Assembly: GCA_039797965.1 (NCBI GenBank)
Contig: JBDKGX010000002.1
Coordinates: 1 to 64,000, forward strand
Length of the DNA stretch: 64,000 nt
Direction: 5' to 3'
Source of the DNA: Thiofilum sp039797965
GTDB taxonomy: Bacteria; Pseudomonadota; Gammaproteobacteria; Thiotrichales; Thiotrichaceae
The notes under the pieces were generated by a model. That model was not told where the DNA came from. It was given only the letters and a program-made list of their open reading frames with translations, and searched no databases. Position numbers and translations under genes: made by a program. Each line of letters begins with the position of its first letter. Position 1 is the first letter of the stretch. Below are positions 45,307 through 53,705 of this stretch, piece by piece.

Positions 45307-46212
45307 ATGATTCGCCCTCGATTTTTAGCAACCTGCATCGGTGTTGCTGCTTTAATTTCCTCGTTTACAGTGTCTGCTAATACTTATGGTAAAGCTAGTA
45401 TCGAACAGCTCAAGGCTTTAGCGGCTCGTAGCGATATTATTGCAATGAGTATTTTAGGTGAGCGATATGATATGGGTGATGGCGTTGCCCAAAATAAGCC
45501 TGCTGCGGTTCAGTGGTATACCAAAGCGGCTGAACGTGGTCATGTTAAGTCACAATATAATTTAGCGTTAATGTATGACAATGGTGATGGTGTAGCTGAA
45601 AATAATCGCCTAGCATTGATTTGGTATCGCTTTGCGGCTGATCAAGGTCATACGGCGGCTCAAGCCAATGTAGGCGCTATGTATGATCAAGGTGAGGGTA
45701 CACCAGAGGATAATGCTGAAGCGATTAAGTGGTTTAAAAAAGCTGCAAAACAAGGTGATGCTAAGGCGCAGTACAACTTAGGTCTAATGTACTTTAAGGG
45801 CGAGGGAACTCAGCCAGATATGGCTGAGGCTATTAAATGGTATACCAAAGCAGCTAAACAAGGCGATCAAGATGCGTTATCAGCACTCAATCAACTCAGT
45901 ACTGCCGGTATGTCTTTAACCACATCCTCACCCGTGGAGACTAAAACTCAGTCTGTACCAGAGCGTGCGGAGTCTACTGAGCCTGTAGCCAAAGAAGCTA
46001 AACCAACGAAAGAAGAGGTGAGTATTACACGCAAAGCGGTTGTATTTGATCCTCCTTCTAATATTCGGACTAAACCTGAAGGTAAGCATGTGCTATGCAC
46101 TATTGAGTCCAACAAGACTATTAAAGTCAGTGGCTCAGGTGACTGGCTAGCCACGAATGCGTGTGGCGAAAAAGGCTATATTCATCGTAAACAAATTCGT
46201 ATCAAGGACTAA
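45307..46212 (+). CDS. Sel1-repeat protein with SH3-like C-terminus
   Basis: A 301-residue exported protein: signal peptide (MIRPRFLATCIGVAALISSF, ending SANT), four Sel1 repeats (about 45-190; e.g. YDMGDGVAQNKPAAVQWYTKAAERGH, split here by unit: AQYNLGLMYFKGEG, EAIKWYTKAAKQGD), a charged linker (about 205-250), and a bacterial SH3-type domain (NIRTKPEGKHVLC, SGDWLATNACGEKGYIH). Sel1 arrays are protein-protein scaffolds and SH3b domains often bind the cell wall. ATG 45307 has AAGGGA 7 bases upstream; GTG 45274 is less likely. Role unknown. Confidence 0.82.
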   Translation: MIRPRFLATCIGVAALISSFTVSANTYGKASIEQLKALAARSDIIAMSILGERYDMGDGVAQNKPAAVQWYTKAAERGHVKSQYNLALMYDNGDGVAENNRLALIWYRFAADQGHTAAQANVGAMYDQGEGTPEDNAEAIKWFKKAAKQGDAKAQYNLGLMYFKGEGTQPDMAEAIKWYTKAAKQGDQDALSALNQLSTAGMSLTTSSPVETKTQSVPERAESTEPVAKEAKPTKEEVSITRKAVVFDPPSNIRTKPEGKHVLCTIESNKTIKVSGSGDWLATNACGEKGYIHRKQIRIKD

Positions 46213-46393
46213 TGCCTCTAGCTGAGTGACAGTACTTTGAGTTAGTTTTTCTAACGTATCAATTTAAAATAAGTCGTTTGTTGCAGTGCAATATATTCGC
46301 TATTCTAGGCTCATACAAAAGCAATGAATAAGAAAGCCAAGCCCCACAGTTAGCAAAATTTTATGCTTGGCTAATAAAATGAGATTTAGAACA

Positions 46394-46690
46394 ATGAACG
46401 TCGTACATACAGTTGGATTACTAGCTCAATCTACTGTGATTTATATGAAACGTGTGGCTCTGCGCAATCGTCTAATGGGTTTGAATGATAATTTATTAGA
46501 AGATATTGGTGTATCCCGAGAGCTATTAGAACAAGGTATGAAAGCATATCCTTGGCACATCGAAACAGAAGACGATGCATTCGTAACCTTCGATGTGAGC
46601 AAATTAGTAGTTATGTCGTCAGCAACTGTAACTGACTTACCAGTGGCTAATGACAAGGTAGCGTTAAAAGAGTTACCGCAGGCTGCATAA
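46394..46690 (+). CDS. DUF1127-type small protein, candidate sRNA host gene
   Basis: About 98 residues. The middle part (MKRVALRNRLMGLNDNLLEDIGVSRELLEQGMKAYPW) is a DUF1127 motif, including the typical IGVSR and a final K-x-Y/F-P/F-W, followed by a variable acidic/hydrophobic tail. I choose ATG 46394 with GAGA nine bases upstream, though ATG 46379 or TTG 46367 are possible. Downstream is a hairpin (46699-46727), then a C/U-rich spacer with CCUCC motifs that recalls sRNAs cotranscribed with DUF1127 genes in alphaproteobacteria. Confidence 0.65.
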   Translation: MNVVHTVGLLAQSTVIYMKRVALRNRLMGLNDNLLEDIGVSRELLEQGMKAYPWHIETEDDAFVTFDVSKLVVMSSATVTDLPVANDKVALKELPQAA

Positions 46691-46730
46691 CTATACGGTT
46701 AAAGTACTTGATCAATCAAGACTTTAACTA

Positions 46731-46860
46731 TACCGACTCCTCCTGTTACACAGCGGGATCAGCGTGGGAAGGCTGCACCTCCTTTATGGTGGTTACACAC
46801 TTCTCTTCTCTCTTCACGTCACGTAGTTACACTCACGTTGATCTTACTGTGTATTTTATT
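46731..46860 (+). ncRNA. Candidate CcsR/cuckoo-like sRNA region
   Basis: Spacer right after a DUF1127 gene. The plus strand contains CTCCTCCTG (46737-46745), CACCTCCTTT (46776-46785) and a CU tract at 46800-46815; GTTACAC recurs at 46745, 46792 and 46826. CAGC/GCTG and CACC/GGTG can form small hairpins around these motifs, and TACAC/GTGTA then TTTTATT at 46828-46860 could be the end. CCUCC-bearing sRNAs behind DUF1127 genes are known as CcsR/cuckoo RNAs. Transcription here is inference. Confidence 0.3.
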
Positions 46861-46939
46861 TCTAAGTAGTTGACCGTTAAAACCATTAGTCAACTATTCA
46901 AAGAATGAACCGCAAGCACCACAGTGGTTCTATAACAAA

Positions 46940-46978
46940 AGCTATCGACCGTCTGCTTAAGCAGCGGCTCGATCAGCT
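46940..46978 (-). terminator. Terminator of the LysR gene
   Basis: On the minus strand, an AGCTgaTCGA / TCGAtAGCT-type stem encloses the palindrome CTGCTTAAGCAG and is followed by TTTTGTT. It overlaps the stop codon of the LysR gene. Confidence 0.65.
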
Positions 46979-47915
46979 ATTCTTGATTAGCTTTGCCTAA
47001 AATCCATTTTCTAAAAGCGACTACATTTTTTTGACGCGCTCGACTTTCCAAACTAATCACATAATAAGCACGGGTCATTAAAGTACTTAAATCAAAAGGA
47101 ATAATCAGCTTACCTGATTGTAAATCAGCCGCTGCTAAAGGTTCCATGGTTAAAAGTACTCCCTGTCCTTCGGCTGCTGCATCCAGTGCTAGAGTAGCTT
47201 GGCTAAAATGTAAGCCGCGCTTGGGATCAATACCTTCAATTTTAAACTCATTAAGCCAATCCGACCAACTAGGACGTCCTTCGTAGCGCGTATCATCATG
47301 TAGTAGTACATGATATTTAAGATCATCGGGTGTACGTAAAGGTCGCTCCCCTTCGAGTAGTTTAGGACTACATAAAGGTACGGCACGCTCTTGTTCTTTA
47401 AATAATTTATCGACCCGACATCCGGGATAACTACCTCGCCCAAACCGTATTGCTATATCCACATTATTAAGACGTAAATCATCAGCACTAATCGTCCCCG
47501 TAATACTAGCCTGATCGATTAGATTAGCATCCGCGGACAAACGCATTTCAATTCCCGGTTGTTGCTCTAAAAAATCGGGTAAACGTGGCATTAACCACTT
47601 ACTAGCAAATGTAGGAGCAGTCCACACCGTTAAAGAGTCACGATCCGAATCTTGACGCATCAGACGCATTGCTTCAGAAAGACTGGATAGACCTTCTTGG
47701 ATATGTTGTAAACCTGCTTCACCTGCCTCGGTCAATGCAAGCGCTCGAGTGAGGCGATGAAAAACGGGTTTGCCAATATGATCTTCGAGTAGTTTGATTT
47801 GTTGGCTAACCGCAGCAGGTGTTACGAACAATTCCTCAGCCGCTTTGCTAATACTTAAATGGCGAGCGGCCGCTTCAAACGCGCGTAATGCATTTAAGGG
47901 TAAATGTTCCGCCAT
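46977..47915 (-). CDS. LysR-family regulator, GcvA-like
   Basis: A 312-residue transcription factor. The N-terminal helix-turn-helix (LNALRAFEAAARHLSISKAAEELF, VTPAAVSQQIKLLEDHIG split at the turn) and the C-terminal effector domain with RLSADANLIDQ, DVDIAIRFGRGSYPG and the DAAAEGQGVLL segment match the GcvA branch. It is last in a run zwf-pgl-edd-pgi-eda-glk with 22 bp after glk, so it is probably cotranscribed and may regulate sugar catabolism; GcvA of E. coli controls glycine cleavage, so function cannot be transferred by similarity alone. Confidence 0.85.
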   Translation of the reverse strand: MAEHLPLNALRAFEAAARHLSISKAAEELFVTPAAVSQQIKLLEDHIGKPVFHRLTRALALTEAGEAGLQHIQEGLSSLSEAMRLMRQDSDRDSLTVWTAPTFASKWLMPRLPDFLEQQPGIEMRLSADANLIDQASITGTISADDLRLNNVDIAIRFGRGSYPGCRVDKLFKEQERAVPLCSPKLLEGERPLRTPDDLKYHVLLHDDTRYEGRPSWSDWLNEFKIEGIDPKRGLHFSQATLALDAAAEGQGVLLTMEPLAAADLQSGKLIIPFDLSTLMTRAYYVISLESRARQKNVVAFRKWILGKANQE

Positions 47916-47937
47916 ACCTGCTACGTATCCTTATAAA

Positions 47938-48894
47938 TTAAGTACGATTAAGCACCATTGAGCTTAAACCGACAAAAGCAGGGTGAGGATGAGTAATAAC
48001 CAGAGTAGGAATAGTTTTCATCAATTCGGTATAAATACCTTTGTCGTCAAAATGTTGTCTAAACGATGACAGAGCAAAGGCTTCACCTAATTTAGGAATA
48101 ATTCCACCCGCGATAAACACTCCTCCCGTAGAAAACAATGTGAGCGCCATATCACTCGCTACCGTACCTAAGAAACCACAAAACAAATCTAGCGTTTCTA
48201 CTGCGATGACTTCTTGTTCTTGTAAAGCACGACGAGTAATTTCAGCGGCATCCACCTCTTCACGTGGTTTACCTGCCAAAGTAAGCATGGCATTGTACAG
48301 GTTTACCATACCAAAGCCAGATAACACCCGTTCTGCTGAGACAAAGCCTACATCCTTGCGTAATTGAGCCAGTACTTCGGATTCACGATCCGTTACGGCT
48401 GCCAACGCCACATGACCCCCCTCACCAGAAATCGGAATAAACTGTTTATTTTCTCCATACACCAAGCCAGATACTCCTAGCCCTGTGCCAGGACCTAACA
48501 CAGTAATAGAGCCTTCCTTAGCTTTACCTGTGCCTACTTTCACGTAGTCTTGTGGATGCAAACGGGGAGCGCTTAAAGCTACAGCGGTAAAATCATTAAC
48601 AACTTTTAAATGATCTAAACCTAGTTTACGTTTGACATCGGATTGCAGAAAATCCCAATGATTATTGGTGACATCAATACGGTCTTGATTAACAGGGGCA
48701 GCCACACAAAAAGCGGCACGACGAGGTCGACCACTGGTAATACCTGTTTTTTCGTAATAGCTCTGCACGGCTTCTACGGGGCCTGCATAATCACGACATA
48801 ATAAATTTTCGATATGTAGGGTTTCGCCATATTCATTGACTAACGCAAACCGTACATTTGTGCCCCCAATGTCGGCAATGAGTCCATTGATCAT
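47938..48894 (-). CDS. glk: Glucokinase
   Basis: ATP-dependent phosphorylation of glucose to glucose 6-phosphate. The 318-residue protein is of the bacterial Glk family (not ROK): MINGLIADIGGTNVRFALV, VVNDFTAVALSAPRL (catalytic Asp), LGPGTGLGVSGL, PISGEGGHVALA, and the FSTGGVFIAGGI segment. It follows eda by 12 bp, providing the entry step for free glucose into the Entner-Doudoroff genes of the same operon. Confidence 0.94.
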   Translation of the reverse strand: MINGLIADIGGTNVRFALVNEYGETLHIENLLCRDYAGPVEAVQSYYEKTGITSGRPRRAAFCVAAPVNQDRIDVTNNHWDFLQSDVKRKLGLDHLKVVNDFTAVALSAPRLHPQDYVKVGTGKAKEGSITVLGPGTGLGVSGLVYGENKQFIPISGEGGHVALAAVTDRESEVLAQLRKDVGFVSAERVLSGFGMVNLYNAMLTLAGKPREEVDAAEITRRALQEQEVIAVETLDLFCGFLGTVASDMALTLFSTGGVFIAGGIIPKLGEAFALSSFRQHFDDKGIYTELMKTIPTLVITHPHPAFVGLSSMVLNRT

Positions 48895-48906
48895 AATACG
48901 TTCTCC

Positions 48907-49536
48907 TTATTTTAATGCAGCCGCTTGGGCTGCTAATGCTTCAATTCCAGCCCAATCTTGTTTGGCTAATAACACTTTAGGGGCTAACCATGAACCACCT
49001 ACACACAGCACATTAGGTAAGTTTAAGTACTGTGGAGCGCTTTGAGTGGTAATTCCGCCAGTAGGACAGAAGCTGACTTGTGGAAGTGGACCAAACCAAG
49101 ACTTTAACAGGGGAATACCACCGGCCGCCTCAGCCGGAAAGAATTTCAAAGTGTCATAGCCTTGCTCTAATAAAAACATCACCTCGCTGGCAGTCGCCGC
49201 ACCGGCTAATAAGGGTAAGCCTTCATCCTGAGCGGCTTTAAGTAGTGCTTCAGTCACACCGGGGGAAACACCAAATTTAGCCCCCGCCGCTTTGGCGGCT
49301 TTGACATCTTTAGGCGTTAGTAAAGTACCTGCACCTACGACACCTCCTTCTACTTCACACATGGCGCGAATCGCATCCAAAGCGCAGGGAGTGCGTAAAG
49401 TAATTTCTAAAGTAGGTAAGCCACCATTGACTAAGGCTTGCGCTAAAGGTTTAGCATCAGTGAGTTGTTCAACCACAATAACCGGAATCACTGGAGCTAA
49501 TTGGCAAATTTCACGAGTACTTAATAAGGCTGTCAT
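48907..49536 (-). CDS. eda: KDPG/KHG aldolase
   Basis: Splits 2-keto-3-deoxy-6-phosphogluconate to pyruvate and glyceraldehyde 3-phosphate, last step of the Entner-Doudoroff route. The 209-residue protein has GGLPTLEITLRTPCALDAI (catalytic Glu), VVGAGTLLTPKD, the GVSPGV loop, the Schiff-base Lys in TLKFFPAEAAGG, and CPTGGI. Its start overlaps the pgi stop by one base (TAATG), so translation is coupled. Confidence 0.95.
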   Translation of the reverse strand: MTALLSTREICQLAPVIPVIVVEQLTDAKPLAQALVNGGLPTLEITLRTPCALDAIRAMCEVEGGVVGAGTLLTPKDVKAAKAAGAKFGVSPGVTEALLKAAQDEGLPLLAGAATASEVMFLLEQGYDTLKFFPAEAAGGIPLLKSWFGPLPQVSFCPTGGITTQSAPQYLNLPNVLCVGGSWLAPKVLLAKQDWAGIEALAAQAAALK

Positions 49537-51194
49537 TATTCAACCTCCGGTTGACGTAATTGATGAATATGCCCAATCAAACCATGGGTCGAGCTATCCA
49601 AAGAGTCGGGAATAGAGGCACCTGCCACAATAGGCTGTAAAGTACTAGCCAGTTTTTTACCAAGCTCCACTCCCCATTGATCAAACGAATTAATATTCCA
49701 AATAATTCCTTGTACAAATACCTTGTGCTCAAACAATGCAATCAGCCTCCCTAAAGTAAAGGGATCTAATTGTTTATAAAGCAACATAGTCGAGGGGCGA
49801 TCCCCTTGGAAGGTACGATGAGCCACTAGCGCTTCAATCGCTTCAGGTTTAGCGCCACTGGCTTGCATGTCAGCACGTACCTCATCACTACTACGTCCAA
49901 ACGCTAAGGCATTAGCCTGCGCTAAGGCATTGGTCATGAGTACGGTATGATGTTCGTACACACCCTTAATCGGATGAGCATGATGATCATTTGCCGCGAG
50001 CATAAAGTCGACGGGAATTACATCCGTACCTTGATGAATCAATTGGAAAAACGAGTGCTGCGAATTAGTACCCGGCTCACCCCATATGATAGCTCCTGTG
50101 GATTCTGTAACGGGTTTGCCCTCACGATTAATGTACTTACCGTTAGACTCCATATCCAATTGCTGTACATAGGCAGGGAAGCGGGCTAAGCGTTGATCGT
50201 AGGGCATTAGACCTACGGTGGGGTACTGCAAACCATTACGTCGCCAAATACCGATTAAGCCCATGAGTACGGGAAGATTTTGCTCTAAGGGCGCGTTACG
50301 GAAATGCTCATCCATTGCTTTTGCGCCATTGAGTAAGGCTTGGAAATGATCTGCACCGATGGCAATCGCAATCGATAAACCAATCGCTGACCACAGCGAA
50401 TAACGACCTCCCACCCAATCCCAAAAACCAAATACTCGACTATCCTCAATCCCAAATTGCCGAGTACGTTCTAAATTAGTCGATACCGCAGCTAGATGTT
50501 TGCCGCTATTTTCCTTACCTACACTTTGCTCTAGCCATGTTAATGCAGTAGCAAAGTTTTGCATGGTTTCGGCGGTGGTGAAGGTTTTTGAAGCGATAAT
50601 AAATAAAGTACTTTGAGGGTCTAACGTCGCTAAGGTATCAGCAATGTGAGCACCGTCCACATTCGACACAAAATGGGTGCGAGGACCATTGTGATACGGC
50701 GCTAGCGCTTGAGTGACCATGACAGGACCCAGATCAGAGCCACCAATTCCAATATTGACAATATCTGTAAAGGCTTTGCCATTGGGGGCAGAGTACTCAC
50801 CAGAGCGCACTTGCTCGGCAAATGCTAAAAAGCGAGCTTTAACCATCTCAACTTCAGCATTGACATCTTGACCCTCGATTATCAAGTTTTTGTCTGCGCC
50901 GCCGCGTAGCGCGGTATGAAGTACCGAGCGATTTTCAGTGGTATTAATTTTTGCACCACTCAGCATTTGGTCACGCCAGTACTCAACTTTTGCTACTTTG
51001 GCTAAGTTGAGCAAAGTACTGAGTGCGGTTTGATCGATTTTTTCTTTAGAAAAATCCATTAATAGATCATTGAATGACACAGAGTACTGAGCAAAGCGCT
51101 CTGGGTCTTGAGCAAATAGCTCACGTAAATGAATAGGCTTTAAGCGTTGAGCTTGTTGTTTTACTTGCGCCCATTGAGAAGATAAATCAGTCAT
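49536..51194 (-). CDS. pgi: Glucose-6-phosphate isomerase
   Basis: Interconverts fructose 6-phosphate and glucose 6-phosphate; here it links fructokinase products to Zwf. The 552-residue protein has VNIGIGGSDLGP, ASKTFTTAETMQN, GGRYSLWSAIGLSIAIAIG, MESNGKYI, and IWGEPGTNSQHSFFQLIHQG with the catalytic Glu, and the C-terminal FDQWGVELGK (catalytic Lys). It lies 15 bp after edd, inside the operon. Confidence 0.96.
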   Translation of the reverse strand: MTDLSSQWAQVKQQAQRLKPIHLRELFAQDPERFAQYSVSFNDLLMDFSKEKIDQTALSTLLNLAKVAKVEYWRDQMLSGAKINTTENRSVLHTALRGGADKNLIIEGQDVNAEVEMVKARFLAFAEQVRSGEYSAPNGKAFTDIVNIGIGGSDLGPVMVTQALAPYHNGPRTHFVSNVDGAHIADTLATLDPQSTLFIIASKTFTTAETMQNFATALTWLEQSVGKENSGKHLAAVSTNLERTRQFGIEDSRVFGFWDWVGGRYSLWSAIGLSIAIAIGADHFQALLNGAKAMDEHFRNAPLEQNLPVLMGLIGIWRRNGLQYPTVGLMPYDQRLARFPAYVQQLDMESNGKYINREGKPVTESTGAIIWGEPGTNSQHSFFQLIHQGTDVIPVDFMLAANDHHAHPIKGVYEHHTVLMTNALAQANALAFGRSSDEVRADMQASGAKPEAIEALVAHRTFQGDRPSTMLLYKQLDPFTLGRLIALFEHKVFVQGIIWNINSFDQWGVELGKKLASTLQPIVAGASIPDSLDSSTHGLIGHIHQLRQPEVE

Positions 51195-51209
51195 GATGAA
51201 GGTCTTAAT

Positions 51210-53021
51210 TTAATGGTCATGAAATAAGACGCTAGCGCCTTGTGAGGCAGGGCTAACTACGGTTCTAAAGGCACCCAATAATTCACGCCCTAAGCCACTA
51301 TGATGTTGAGTCGTAGGCATAGTAGCAGGGGTACGAGTACTGAGGTCAACATCGAGTACTTCGAGAGTGCCTGCATTAGCATCAAGACGAATCATATCCC
51401 CGTCTTGAATACAGGCAATCATACCGCGATCTAAGGCCTCTGGACTCACGTGAATAGCTGCTGGAACTTTACCACTCGCACCTGACATACGCCCATCGGT
51501 CACTAGTGCGACTTGATAGCCGCGCTCTTGGATTAAACCTAATACGGGTGTGAGGCTATGTAGCTCAGGCATACCGTTCGCTTTTGCCCCTTGGAAGCGC
51601 ACAACACAAACGACATCACGCTCCAATTCACCGCGTTCAAACGCTGCTTTGACCTCTTCTTGATCCGCAAACACACGAGCTGGGGCTTGGATGAGATGTC
51701 GCTCTGGTTTTACGGCTGAAACTTTAATAACCGCCTCGCCAATATTGCCTTGTAAGCGTTGTAAGCCACCCGTGGTTTGGAAAGGTTCACTCATAGGACG
51801 CACTACCGTCAAATCATGGCTCGTTGTCGTGCCTTCGCGCCACACTACTTGACCTTCATCATTCAAAAAGGCTTCTTGGGTATAGGCTTGTAAACCTTTG
51901 CCCATGATCGTTTGCACGTCATTATGCAATAAGCCCGCATCGAGTAGTTGGCGAATAATAAATTGTAACCCTCCTGCGGCATGGAAGTGGTTGACATCGG
52001 CGGCACCATTAGGATAGACGCGAGCCAATAAGGGGGTAATTTTGGAAAGGTCAGCAAAATCTTCTAGGGTAATGATTACGCCTGCTGCGCGTGCCATCGC
52101 TACCAAATGCAATAAGAGATTAGTCGATCCTCCGGTAGCATTTAAGCCCACCATGCCATTTACAAAAGCTTTTTCATCCAGAATGTCGGCTGTAGTGATG
52201 CCAGTATTTGCCAGCTTTACGGCTTGAGCAGTTCCTGCTTGAGTAAGCGCCTCTCGTAAGGGAGTATAAGGATTTACAAAGCTCGAACCGGGGAGTTGTA
52301 ACCCCATAAACTCCATCAGCATTTGATTAGTATTGGCAGTGCCATAGAAGGTGCAAGTACCTGCGGCATGATAAGAGCGCATCTCTGAGGCTAAGAGATC
52401 ATCGCGTCCTACTTTACCAGCGGCATAAAGTTGGCGTACTTTGGCTTTTTCATCATTAGAAATACCCGAAACCATAGGACCTGCAGGCAAAAACACAGCA
52501 GGTAAATGCCCAAAGGTAGCCGCGGCAATGACTAAGCCCGGAACAATTTTGTCGCAGACGCCCAGAAAAATAGCGGCATCAAACACATTATGTGATAACG
52601 CCACAGCAGCAGATAGGGCAATGATATCACGCGAAAATAGCGATAATTCCATGCCCGGCTGACCTTGTGTCACTCCGTCACACATGGCAGGAACTCCCCC
52701 TGCAACTTGTGCGGTTGCTCCCAGCGAGCGAGCGACTTGCTTAATCAGTTGTGGGTAATGCTCAAAGGGTTGATGAGCTGAAAGCATGTCATTGTAGGCA
52801 GTCACAATACCCATATTGCGAGTTTCTACCTTGATTTGTAGGCGCTTATCTGCATCAGGACTGGCAGCTACTGCATGAGCGAGATTGCCACACGCCATAG
52901 AGCGACGACCGCCATTTTGGCGATTACGTTGCATAGTACTTAAGTACTGAGCGCGGGATTCACGACTACGCTCAATAATACGCTCAGTAATCGCTAAGAG
53001 AGTTGCGTTCAATTCAGTCAT
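51210..53021 (-). CDS. edd: 6-phosphogluconate dehydratase
   Basis: Iron-sulfur dehydratase making KDPG from 6-phosphogluconate. The 603-residue protein has the IlvD/Edd pattern with cluster cysteines in AMCDGVTQG, LGVCDKIVPG and AGTCTFYGTANTN, plus VGLNATGGSTNLLLHLVA and LVTDGRMSGASGKVPAAIHVSPEA. It is 18 bp after pgl in the same unit. Presence of edd and eda without gnd indicates Entner-Doudoroff rather than the oxidative pentose route in this operon. Confidence 0.96.
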   Translation of the reverse strand: MTELNATLLAITERIIERSRESRAQYLSTMQRNRQNGGRRSMACGNLAHAVAASPDADKRLQIKVETRNMGIVTAYNDMLSAHQPFEHYPQLIKQVARSLGATAQVAGGVPAMCDGVTQGQPGMELSLFSRDIIALSAAVALSHNVFDAAIFLGVCDKIVPGLVIAAATFGHLPAVFLPAGPMVSGISNDEKAKVRQLYAAGKVGRDDLLASEMRSYHAAGTCTFYGTANTNQMLMEFMGLQLPGSSFVNPYTPLREALTQAGTAQAVKLANTGITTADILDEKAFVNGMVGLNATGGSTNLLLHLVAMARAAGVIITLEDFADLSKITPLLARVYPNGAADVNHFHAAGGLQFIIRQLLDAGLLHNDVQTIMGKGLQAYTQEAFLNDEGQVVWREGTTTSHDLTVVRPMSEPFQTTGGLQRLQGNIGEAVIKVSAVKPERHLIQAPARVFADQEEVKAAFERGELERDVVCVVRFQGAKANGMPELHSLTPVLGLIQERGYQVALVTDGRMSGASGKVPAAIHVSPEALDRGMIACIQDGDMIRLDANAGTLEVLDVDLSTRTPATMPTTQHHSGLGRELLGAFRTVVSPASQGASVLFHDH

Positions 53022-53039
53022 TTTACTGTTTCCCTTGGT

Positions 53040-53705
53040 TTACGGTGCATAATGCACGGTAACGGCTTGTTGTAATACGACCCGTACTGGCATGGCTAGC
53101 GTATCGGTTAAGGAGGATAAGGCTTGTTGTAATACCGCTTTTTTCTCTTCACCGGTGATCAACAGATGCAAGTGTTGTGCCGTGCTTAATAAGCTCCATG
53201 TCAGAGTAATTCTAGGTTCGGGTACATTAGGCGCATGAATGACACTACTTAAAGCAGGGTTAGTAGGATCAAGAGCGGCAAGTAGTTCGGTAGCCTGAGG
53301 AAATAAAGAGGCGGTATGTCCATCTGTACCCATACCTAGTACGGCACTAGTTAGGGGCTTTAATGTTGCTAGTACTTCAGAAGAAGCTAATTGATCATTA
53401 GCATATAAGGGAATGAAGTGTGCGGGGGCAGCATTATGTTGTAACAGGCTGTTTTTGAGTAGTCGTGCATTAGAACGCTCGTGATCTTCAGCAACTAAGC
53501 GCTCGTCAGTTAGCGTTACATTGATCTGCGTCCATGCTAAGTCGATACGATTTAATTGCTCAAAAAAGGGGGCGGGAGTCGTACCTCCCGGAACCGCCAG
53601 ATTAGCAAAACCCTGAGTACTAACCGCCGGCTCTAGCTCCGTTGCAATAGTTTGTGCTAAGGAGCGAAATAATATTGAGCGGTCAGCGTATTCAATAAAA
53701 GTCAT
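53040..53705 (-). CDS. pgl: 6-phosphogluconolactonase
   Basis: Hydrolyses 6-phosphogluconolactone to 6-phosphogluconate. The 221-residue protein matches the NagB/DevB-type Pgl: FANLAVPGGTTPAPFFEQL, WTQINVTLTDERLV, NARLLKNSLLQ, LGMGTDGHTASLFPQA, and the ITLTWSLLSTAQHLHLLITG stretch. Its ATG overlaps the zwf stop by four bases (53702-53705), the usual zwf-pgl coupling. Confidence 0.94.
   Translation of the reverse strand: MTFIEYADRSILFRSLAQTIATELEPAVSTQGFANLAVPGGTTPAPFFEQLNRIDLAWTQINVTLTDERLVAEDHERSNARLLKNSLLQHNAAPAHFIPLYANDQLASSEVLATLKPLTSAVLGMGTDGHTASLFPQATELLAALDPTNPALSSVIHAPNVPEPRITLTWSLLSTAQHLHLLITGEEKKAVLQQALSSLTDTLAMPVRVVLQQAVTVHYAP

Noticed and set aside
46770..46790. 3' end of a 16S rRNA gene (GGCTG..CACCTCCTTTA)
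   Set aside because: Only about 11-16 bases resemble the 16S tail, and the conserved upstream helix sequences are absent. An sRNA-type CCUCC motif explains it better.
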